Positions 1 through 5,057 of a DNA stretch of 7,146 nt are shown one piece after another. The translations under genes and the position numbers were made by a program. Origin of the DNA: Pseudomonadota bacterium. GTDB lineage: Bacteria; Pseudomonadota; Gammaproteobacteria; Burkholderiales; SG8-39. The notes beneath the pieces are model-generated. The model ran no database searches and was not told where the DNA came from. It saw nothing but the letters and a program-made list of their open reading frames with translations. The first letter of the stretch is position 1. Each line of letters begins with the position of its first letter. The DNA is taken from positions 1 to 7,146 of the forward strand of contig QGUL01000087.1 of assembly GCA_003242425.1 (NCBI GenBank), given 5' to 3'.

Positions 1-87
1 CCGTTTGGTCTTTTTTTTAATTTGGCTTTTTTTATTTTGGTGGCCCGTTTTTTAACCCTGATGGTTTGGAGTTTTGTTTGAGGTAGG
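1..87. other. T-rich low-GC leader upstream of ttcA
   Basis: This stretch is strikingly T-rich compared with the GC-rich remainder of the window. It has runs of eight, seven and six T on the + strand (11-18, 27-33, 48-53), and the pentamer TTTGG recurs at 4, 21, 36 and 65. It could hold the U-tract of a terminator for a gene left of the window, an AT-rich upstream promoter element for ttcA, or both. I see no convincing -35/-10 pair and no complete terminator stem inside the window. Confidence 0.4.
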
Positions 88-96
88 TTGAGTAGG

Positions 97-1002
97 ATGG
101 CCGCTGTTGGCCGTTCCGCTGTGCTGACGCAGAAGGCCGCCTACGAGGCCAACAAACTGCAGAAGCGTCTGCGCCGCCTCGTCGGCCAGGCGATCGCCGA
201 CTACGACATGATCCGTGCCGGCGATCGCGTCATGGTGTGCCTGTCCGGCGGCAAGGACAGTTACGGGCTGCTCGACATCCTCATGCGGCTGCGCGAGCAC
301 GCGCCGCTGGATTTCGAGATCGTGGCCGTCAATCTGGACCAGCGCCAGCCGGGTTTCCCCGAGCACGTGCTGCCCGATTACCTGCGTTCGCTGGGCATTC
401 CCTTCCACATCGAGGTGCAGGACACCTACAGCATCGTCAAACGGGTGATCCCCGAAGGCAAGACGATGTGCTCGCTGTGCTCGCGGCTGCGCCGCGGCGT
501 GCTCTACCGGGTGGCGGGCGAACTGGGCGCGACCAAGATCGCGCTGGGCCATCACCGCGACGACATCCTGGAGACCTTTTTCCTCAACCTGTTCTTCGGC
601 GGCAAGCTGAAGGCCATGCCGCCCAAGCTGGTGTCCGACGACGGCCGTCATGTGGTGATCCGCCCCCTCGCCTACGTCAGAGAGCGTGATCTCCAGGCCT
701 ATGCCGCGGTGCGCGGTTTTCCGATCATCCCGTGCAACCTGTGCGGCTCGCAGGAGAATCTGCAGCGCACCCAGGTCAAGATGATGCTGCGGGAGTGGGA
801 GAAGCGTTTTCCCGGGCGTGTCGAGACCATCTTCCGCAGCCTGGCGGACGTCCGCCCCTCGCATCTGCTCGACCGGAAGCTGTTCGATTTCGCCGCCGTG
901 GCGGCGACCGGCGTGGCATGGGCCGAGGGCGACAGGGCGTTCGACCAGGACGAGTTCCCGCCGCCCGTGGCTATCCCATTGATCGAGCGGGATTCCTCTT
1001 AA
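97..1002 (+). CDS. ttcA: tRNA 2-thiocytidine(32) synthetase TtcA
   Basis: TtcA is a cytoplasmic iron-sulfur enzyme that replaces the C2 oxygen of cytidine 32 in certain tRNAs with sulfur, using ATP to activate the base. The protein is 301 residues from the ATG at 97, close to the roughly 310 of E. coli TtcA. It shows the PP-loop ATP-pyrophosphatase motif SGGKDS at residues 50-55. The CSLC cysteines (125 and 128) and the PCNLC cysteines (213 and 216) are where the family binds its [4Fe-4S] cluster. Conserved family blocks include NKLQKRLRR near the N-terminus, [30 protein letters not shown] and MPPKL. A TTG at 88 in the same frame is possible, but the ATG at 97 is preferred because AGGTAGG (81-87) lies 9 bases before it, whereas it directly abuts the TTG. 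No terminator follows, so some transcription may run into the next gene. Confidence 0.96.
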   Translation: MAAVGRSAVLTQKAAYEANKLQKRLRRLVGQAIADYDMIRAGDRVMVCLSGGKDSYGLLDILMRLREHAPLDFEIVAVNLDQRQPGFPEHVLPDYLRSLGIPFHIEVQDTYSIVKRVIPEGKTMCSLCSRLRRGVLYRVAGELGATKIALGHHRDDILETFFLNLFFGGKLKAMPPKLVSDDGRHVVIRPLAYVRERDLQAYAAVRGFPIIPCNLCGSQENLQRTQVKMMLREWEKRFPGRVETIFRSLADVRPSHLLDRKLFDFAAVAATGVAWAEGDRAFDQDEFPPPVAIPLIERDSS

Positions 1003-1020
1003 AGACCTGTAGAATTTTAC

Positions 1021-1049
1021 TTGTCAAATTCATCTTGATGCGGCAAACT
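1021..1049 (+). promoter_or_regulatory. possible sigma70 promoter for the HTH-aminotransferase gene
   Basis: TTGTCA (1021-1026) matches the -35 consensus at five of six positions. With a 17-base spacer it is followed by CAAACT (1044-1049), which matches only three of six -10 positions. It lies in the least GC-rich part of the gap between ttcA and the next gene and would give a leader of about 65 bases. This is a sequence-pattern call only. A nearer-consensus TAGAAT at 1010-1015 has no -35 at normal spacing. Confidence 0.3.
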
Positions 1050-1079
1050 CGCGCATTGCTCACCGACCGCGCCGCGCTC

Positions 1080-1093
1080 GACCGGGCCCGGTC
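1080..1093. repeat. 14-bp perfect palindrome in the leader of the HTH-aminotransferase gene
   Basis: GACCGGGCCCGGTC is its own reverse complement. It ends 27 bases before the ATG at 1121 and lies downstream of the possible promoter. That is a reasonable place for an operator bound by the helix-turn-helix domain encoded just after it, or for an RNA hairpin in the leader. In GC-rich DNA a palindrome of this size can occur by chance about once in a window this long, so a functional reading rests on position alone. Confidence 0.3.
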
Positions 1094-1120
1094 CGGCGGG
1101 CGAGCGAGTCCCAGCCCCGT

Positions 1121-2641
1121 ATGAACTGCGCTGAACGTCTAGTCGCTCTGTTTGGCAGCCAGGCCGAAGTGGCCCGGCGACTCAAGCTCGACCGCGCCGT
1201 CGTCAACAACTGGGTCAAGTCCGGCTACGTCCCTTCGCGTTGGGCGATGGAAATCGAGCGCCTCACCGAGGGGCAGATCGCCGCAGTCGAAGTCCTCAAC
1301 GAAGCCAACGCGCGCAAGCCCATCCGCGTCAAATCGCGTGGCGAGGAAGACAGTCTTTTCGGACCTACGTTCGTAGGAAGTGACATCATGAATCCTTACG
1401 CGCCTCCCAAGCGCATCAAATCCTTCCATCCACCCCAGCGTGCCCTGTTGGGCCCGGGGCCGTCGGAGATCAACCCGCGCGTCATGGCCGCCATGGGGCT
1501 GCCGGCGATCGGTTATCTCGACCCGGCCTTCGTCGAGATGATGGAAGACCTGAAGGCGCTGCTGCGCTACGCCTTCCAGACGAAGAACGCCCTCACCTTC
1601 CCGATTTCCGGACCGGGCTCGGTGGGCATGGAATACTGCTTCGTCAACATGGTGGCGCCCGGCGATACCGTGATCGTGATGCGCAACGGTGTGTTCGGCG
1701 GGCGCATGATCGAGAACGTGGAGCGCTGCGGGGCCAAGCCGGTCGTGGTCGAGGACGAATGGGGCGAGCCCTGCGACCCGAACAAGCTGGAGGACGCGCT
1801 CAAGAAGCATCCCGAAGCGCGCGTCGTGGCCTTCGTGCACGCGGAGACCTCCACCGGCGTGGAGTCGGACGCCAAGACCCTCATCGAAGTGGCGCACAAG
1901 TACGACGCGCTCACCATCATGGACGCCGTCACCTCGCTGGGCGGCTCGCCGGTGCTGGTGGACGAATGGCAGTGCGATGCCGTGTATTCGGCCAGCCAGA
2001 AATGCCTGTCCTGCACGCCGGGCCTGTCGCCGGTGACCTTCAGCGACCGCGTGGTCGACTACGTCAAGTCGCGCAAGGACAAGATCCACAGCTGGTTCAT
2101 GGACATGAACCTGCTGCTCGGCTACTGGGGCAGCACCACCCGCACTTATCACCATACCGCGCCCACCAACAGCCTCTACGCGCTGCACGAAGCGCTGCTG
2201 ATCCTCAAGGAGGAAGGCATCGAGAACGCCTGGGCGCGGCATCAGCGCCACCATACCGCGCTGAAAGCGGGTCTGGAGGCGATGGGCCTGAAGTATCTGG
2301 TGAAGGAAGGCTATCGCCTGCCGCAGATGAACGCGATCCTCATCCCCGAGCCCCTGCTCGAGCATGAGGCGGAAGTGCGCAAGCGGCTGCTCAACGAGTT
2401 CAACCTCGAGATCGGCGCCGGCCTCGGTCCGCTCGCCGGCAAGATCTGGCGCATCGGCATCATGGGCTATTCCTGCAACTCGCAGAACGTCATGCTGTGC
2501 CTGTCGGCGCTCGGTTCGGTGCTCTACGACATGGGTTACCCGATCCACGTCGGCGACGCCGAAAGCGCGGCGCATCAGGCCTACGCGCAGATGCACGCCA
2601 AGGCCGCCCAGCAAAAGAAGCGTCAGCCCGCGGCCGCCTGA
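1121..2641 (+). CDS. Cro/YdaS-like HTH domain fused in frame to alanine-glyoxylate-type class V aminotransferase
   Basis: One open frame of 506 codons has no internal stop. Residues 1-65 resemble Cro/YdaS-type DNA-binding domains: helix 2 is about residues 14-22 (QAEVARRLK) and the recognition helix about 26-35 (AVVNNWVKSG), followed by the typical PSRWAMEIERLTEGQI. A polar linker of about 25 residues leads to a complete fold-type I, class V PLP aminotransferase close to human AGT1. It has SGPGS at 163-167 for phosphate binding, Asp268 for the pyridine nitrogen, Lys294 in SASQK for the PLP Schiff base, and Arg444 in KIWRIG for the substrate carboxylate. The family transfers an amino group, typically from alanine or serine to glyoxylate, giving glycine; the exact substrates cannot be read here. 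The start at 1121 has only a weak, distant GAGCGAG (1102-1108). Met90 (ATG at 1388) has a strong site and gives 417 residues, near family length, so the enzyme may be made alone. The aminotransferase assignment is firm; whether the fused protein exists is open. Confidence 0.85.
   Translation: MNCAERLVALFGSQAEVARRLKLDRAVVNNWVKSGYVPSRWAMEIERLTEGQIAAVEVLNEANARKPIRVKSRGEEDSLFGPTFVGSDIMNPYAPPKRIKSFHPPQRALLGPGPSEINPRVMAAMGLPAIGYLDPAFVEMMEDLKALLRYAFQTKNALTFPISGPGSVGMEYCFVNMVAPGDTVIVMRNGVFGGRMIENVERCGAKPVVVEDEWGEPCDPNKLEDALKKHPEARVVAFVHAETSTGVESDAKTLIEVAHKYDALTIMDAVTSLGGSPVLVDEWQCDAVYSASQKCLSCTPGLSPVTFSDRVVDYVKSRKDKIHSWFMDMNLLLGYWGSTTRTYHHTAPTNSLYALHEALLILKEEGIENAWARHQRHHTALKAGLEAMGLKYLVKEGYRLPQMNAILIPEPLLEHEAEVRKRLLNEFNLEIGAGLGPLAGKIWRIGIMGYSCNSQNVMLCLSALGSVLYDMGYPIHVGDAESAAHQAYAQMHAKAAQQKKRQPAAA
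1364..1390 (+). promoter_or_regulatory. internal ribosome binding site and start, within a hairpin
   Basis: GGAAG (1376-1380) sits 7 bases before the in-frame ATG at 1388-1390, much better than anything before the first start at 1121. The start of this site lies in an inverted repeat, CCTACG (1364-1369) and CGTAGG (1372-1377), separated by TT. As RNA it would fold as a five-pair stem with a four-base loop and hide part of the Shine-Dalgarno sequence. Ribosomes translating the upstream HTH region would melt it, so the two parts could be translationally coupled. The aminotransferase homology begins just after this ATG. Confidence 0.6.
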
Positions 2642-2660
2642 AACGGCGTCCAGGTGCGAT

Positions 2661-2689
2661 AAAAAGGCGACCTGCGGGTCGCCTTTTTT
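2661..2689. terminator. bidirectional intrinsic terminator
   Basis: AAAAAGGCGACC (2661-2672) and its exact reverse complement (2677-2688) form a 12-bp stem around the loop TGCG. The right arm ends in a run of six T and the left arm begins with a run of five A, so it works as an intrinsic terminator in both directions. It lies 20 bases after the aminotransferase stop and 19 bases beyond the stop of the convergent transporter gene, and serves both. Confidence 0.93.
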
Positions 2690-2707
2690 GTTATGCGGTG
2701 CGGCGCG

Positions 2708-3574
2708 TCAGGCCAGCGTACCGGTGAGCAGGAGCATGAGCGCGAAGCCCGCCGTCACACCCGTGGTGGCATGGCCTTCGTGACCAAGACGATGCGACTG
2801 CGGAATGATTTCGTGACTCACCACGAAGATCATGGCGCCGGCGGCGAAAGCGAGGCCCCAGGGCAGCAAGGCGGCCGAGAGGCCGACCATCACCACCCCG
2901 GCCAAGGCGCCGAGCGGCTCCATGAGGCCTGTCGCCAAGGCGGCCAGCGCGCTCTTGGCGCGGCTGTAGCCGAGGCTGTGCATGGCCCAGGCGACGATCA
3001 GGCCTTCGGGAAGGTTCTGAGCGCCGATGCCGAGGGTGACGGCCGTACCTTCGGCCGCGCCGCTGGCATGCGCCACCCCGACCGCCAGGCCTTCCGGCAC
3101 GTTGTGCAACGCGATCGCGAGTACCACCAGCCACACGCGCGACATGCCGGGGGCTGCACGGGGATGGCCGTTCTCGTCGGGCGTGTGCGCATGCGGTAAC
3201 AGCCGGTCGATGAGCAGCATCACCGCGGCGCCGAGTCCCACACCGGTCGCGACGACAGCCGCGCTGCTCGTCTGCAGGGCCGGGACCACGAGCGAGAACG
3301 CGGCGGCCGCGAGCATAACACCTGCCCCGAAGCCCAGCATCGCGCTCTGGCCGCGCGCCGACGTATTGCCGACGAACAGCACCGGCAGCGCGCCGGCGCC
3401 CGTCGCCAGCGCGGTGAACGCGGTGGCAAGCATGGCGGGGCCGAACGCGGGCGCGGCGGCGATGGCGTCGCGGAAGACGAACAGCGTCAACGCCAAAGCC
3501 GCCAACAGCGCCAGCGCCAGTCGCGGATCACGCTGCTGGAGCAGTTTGCGGGCGGCAAGTACGGCGGTCGTCAT
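2708..3574 (-). CDS. ZIP family divalent metal transporter (BbZIP/GufA-like)
   Basis: ZIP proteins are inner-membrane transporters that bring zinc, and often iron, manganese or cadmium, into the cytoplasm. The 288 residues form about eight hydrophobic segments. The two metal-binding signatures of the family are present: HNVPEG in the fourth core helix (His157, Asn158, Glu161) and QNLPEG in the fifth (Gln186, Asn187, Glu190), plus Glu219 in GLMEPLG. A short histidine-bearing loop (His128, His130, His137) follows the third core helix. From memory, overall resemblance is to Bordetella bronchiseptica ZIP, including the AGAMIFVVSHE block, so ZupT is a less exact name. AAGGA 5 bases before the ATG supports this start. 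It is convergent with the aminotransferase across the shared terminator and divergent from the TerB-like gene. The metal is not deducible from sequence, and I did not find a clear Zur or Fur box. Confidence 0.92.
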   Translation of the reverse strand: MTTAVLAARKLLQQRDPRLALALLAALALTLFVFRDAIAAAPAFGPAMLATAFTALATGAGALPVLFVGNTSARGQSAMLGFGAGVMLAAAAFSLVVPALQTSSAAVVATGVGLGAAVMLLIDRLLPHAHTPDENGHPRAAPGMSRVWLVVLAIALHNVPEGLAVGVAHASGAAEGTAVTLGIGAQNLPEGLIVAWAMHSLGYSRAKSALAALATGLMEPLGALAGVVMVGLSAALLPWGLAFAAGAMIFVVSHEIIPQSHRLGHEGHATTGVTAGFALMLLLTGTLA

Positions 3575-3814
3575 GTCAATCCTTCAAGCAGGCTCGTCGC
3601 GGGATTGCGGCGACGTGTACACCATAAGGAAATCGTTCTTTTAGGTCCAATTTATAGTTCTTAAGTTCCCGATAGAAATTTATATGCGGGCGCGAGGTCT
3701 CAAGGACGCTTTCATGCATGCCGGATTCCCGCGATTCGAAAAGCGCCGGATCGCCGGAACTTCGCCCCAGGGCGACTTCTAAGAGAGATGGTGCATCGGT
3801 AGGGAAGACGGAGC
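3575..3814. promoter_or_regulatory. divergent promoter region with AT-rich island
   Basis: These 240 bases separate the divergent ZIP and TerB-like genes. Bases about 3621-3690 are clearly AT-rich, as expected for promoters of both genes. On the - strand TTGGAC (3645-3650) and TTATGG (3622-3627), 17 bases apart, are a weak possible promoter for the transporter. No pair on the + strand stands out. The half nearer the TerB-like gene holds short GC-rich inverted repeats, such as TCGCC (3762-3766) with GGCGA (3771-3775), that could fold in its leader. The area also overlaps the possible small ORF. Confidence 0.4.
3576..3719 (-). CDS. possible 47-residue small protein upstream of the ZIP gene
   Basis: This is a tentative small ORF of unrecognised function. 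From the ATG at 3717-3719 it runs 47 codons and its TGA ends one base before the transporter ATG, so the transporter Shine-Dalgarno sequence lies inside its last codons. It crosses the AT-rich island without a stop, although TAA triplets occur there in other frames. Its central part is charged and helix-like, with Lys, Glu, Arg and Tyr spread through about residues 14-28. The same frame stays open further upstream to an ATG at 3821, but that would overlap the divergent gene. Its own ribosome binding site is weak. It may be a coupled leader peptide or simply an open frame within a promoter region. Confidence 0.25.
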   Translation of the reverse strand: MHESVLETSRPHINFYRELKNYKLDLKERFPYGVHVAAIPRRACLKD

Positions 3815-4741
3815 ATGGCAAAAACGGATCGTCTGGCGCTGATCAAGCTGGCATTGCTCGCTGCATGCGCGGACTCGGACGGGGACGGCAACGGGCAGGC
3901 GCAGCTGCGCCGCGCGGCCGAGTCCCTCTCGGCCGCCGCGGGAGAGAATCTGGCGCTGACGCTGCGCGACATCCTGCTGAGGCGGGTCGCGCTCGAGACG
4001 CTCGCCGCGCCGCTCGCGCGTCCCGAGCTCAAGCACCTTGCCTACCAGGTGGCGGTATGCATCTGCAACGCCGACGGCGCCCACAACGACCTCGAACACG
4101 CCTTCCTGGAGCGGCTGCGGGTCGCGCTGGCGCTCGACGTGCGCAGCGCGCGCAGCTTCGAGCGCGAGGCGGATGCGATTACCGGCGTGCCGCTGCAGCC
4201 GGATCCGAGCCGCGCCCCGCTCGCGTCGGCGCATCCGGTCGACGACGCGCTGGTGGAGCGCATGATCGAAGAGTATGCGGAGCTCACGGCCGCGCTGGCC
4301 GCCCGTGCCGAGCCGCTCCCGCTGCTCGCCACGCTGCCGCTGGAGATGAAACTCATCTATCGCGTGGGCAAGGTCTACGGCGAGGAACCGGACCGCGGCC
4401 AGATCCACGCCTTGCTGAGGCAGATCGATTGCGACCCGGTGGCGCATTACGTTGCCGCCGGCGGCGGCCTGATCCTCGCCGGCGCCTGGGACCGTCCGCG
4501 CGTCCATGACGCGGCCGCGGTGGAACAGGTGTCGCGCGGCAGCTATGCGCGCACGCGGGCGCTGGGCCGCGTCGCGCGCACCGTTTACGGCGAAGGGCGG
4601 CACGAACTTGCCGAACTGCACGAACGCTATGCGGCGGCGGAGGCGGGGGCGCACCCCGCCTATGCGGCCCGCGCCGGGACGATCGCCGCGCGCGCCCGCC
4701 AGCTCATGCACAACGACCTCCTCACGCTGGTGAAACAGTGA
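3815..4741 (+). CDS. TerB-like domain protein with DUF697-like C-terminal region
   Basis: This is a 308-residue soluble protein of unknown function. Residues about 72-110 resemble the TerB/DUF533-type helical domain: the pattern AYQVAVCICNADGAHNDLEH followed by a hydrophobic helix matches the family's acidic DG...E motif (Asp87, Glu94) that ends its first helical hairpin. TerB proteins were named from tellurite resistance, but most family members are not shown to confer it. Residues about 168-205 (LATLPLEMKLIYRVGKVYGE, then a DRGQI block) recall the helical segment of DUF697/YcjF-like proteins. A related YGEGRHEL pattern recurs near 258-265. No signal peptide or clear membrane segment is present. 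The start is supported by AGGGAAG (3801-3807), 7 bases before the ATG. It is divergent from the ZIP gene and 105 bases before the small membrane protein gene. TerB-like domain is a moderate call; the C-terminal assignment is weaker. Confidence 0.7.
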   Translation: MAKTDRLALIKLALLAACADSDGDGNGQAQLRRAAESLSAAAGENLALTLRDILLRRVALETLAAPLARPELKHLAYQVAVCICNADGAHNDLEHAFLERLRVALALDVRSARSFEREADAITGVPLQPDPSRAPLASAHPVDDALVERMIEEYAELTAALAARAEPLPLLATLPLEMKLIYRVGKVYGEEPDRGQIHALLRQIDCDPVAHYVAAGGGLILAGAWDRPRVHDAAAVEQVSRGSYARTRALGRVARTVYGEGRHELAELHERYAAAEAGAHPAYAARAGTIAARARQLMHNDLLTLVKQ

Positions 4742-4846
4742 CCGGCGGGCCGGCCGGACGGCTTATGCCTTCGTCTATGCCCTCGGCGCGATGGCGCACC
4801 GGGTACGCAACGTCCATACTGGGCACAGAAACAGGGGGAGATTCGT

Positions 4847-5053
4847 ATGAGCAGCAATACCGAACACCTGCCGTGGACGCGGCACGACGGGGAATGGGCG
4901 CGTTTCGAGCGGCGAACGGTCTCGGGCAAGCGGCGCGGCGGCTCGCCGACGGCGGTATGGATCAACCGTCCGGCGCGCGGTTTGAGCGCCGGCACGCTGC
5001 GCCTCGTGCTGCTCTGCGGCTTGCTGGCCGCCTTGTGCTGGCTTGTCGCCTAG
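4847..5053 (+). CDS. small single-pass membrane protein, hypothetical
   Basis: No family is recognised. The 68-residue product has a basic, polar N-terminal part (many Arg between 12 and 44) and one C-terminal hydrophobic segment at about 49-68 that runs to the last residue. It would be tail-anchored in the inner membrane with its N-terminus in the cytoplasm by the positive-inside rule. It is very likely real because GGGGGAG (4834-4840) lies 6 bases before the ATG, among the best ribosome binding sites in the window. It follows the TerB-like gene in the same direction with about 105 bases between, and no terminator is visible there, so cotranscription is possible. Its stop is 4 bases from that of the convergent histidine kinase. 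Confidence 0.75.
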   Translation: MSSNTEHLPWTRHDGEWARFERRTVSGKRRGGSPTAVWINRPARGLSAGTLRLVLLCGLLAALCWLVA

Positions 5054-5057
5054 CCGC

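Larger units (their letters stand above)
1003..1120. other. gap between ttcA and the HTH-aminotransferase gene
   Basis: The first 50 bases are relatively AT-rich and hold the possible promoter. The last 70 are very GC-rich and hold the 14-bp palindrome. There is no intrinsic terminator for ttcA and no good Shine-Dalgarno sequence near the ATG at 1121. Confidence 0.5.

Noticed and set aside
52..864. 270-codon open frame on the - strand opposite ttcA
   Set aside because: Antisense shadow of a confidently identified gene; no motif and no good ribosome binding site seen.
1010..1015. TAGAAT as a -10 box after ttcA
   Set aside because: Good match to the -10 consensus, but no -35 element at normal spacing; the nearest TTGATC is 25 bases upstream.
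1139..2614. Long open frame on the - strand opposite the aminotransferase
   Set aside because: It is rich in His, Arg, Val and Leu without domain motifs, as expected for the antisense of a GC-rich gene, while the + strand frame has clear PLP-enzyme motifs.
2880..3200. Asn187 in the ZIP QNLPEG motif where BbZIP, from memory, has Asp
   Set aside because: Considered as a missing metal ligand, but GufA/ZIP11-type members commonly have Asn here, so it is probably a subgroup trait and not a defect.
3779..4711. 310-codon open frame on the - strand opposite the TerB-like gene
   Set aside because: Arg- and Gly-rich with repeated His, typical of a shadow frame; the + strand gene has the better start and the recognisable pattern.
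4742..4757. GC-rich inverted repeat just after the TerB-like stop
   Set aside because: CCGGC and GCCGG can pair, but the loop is too short and no T run follows, so it is not an intrinsic terminator.
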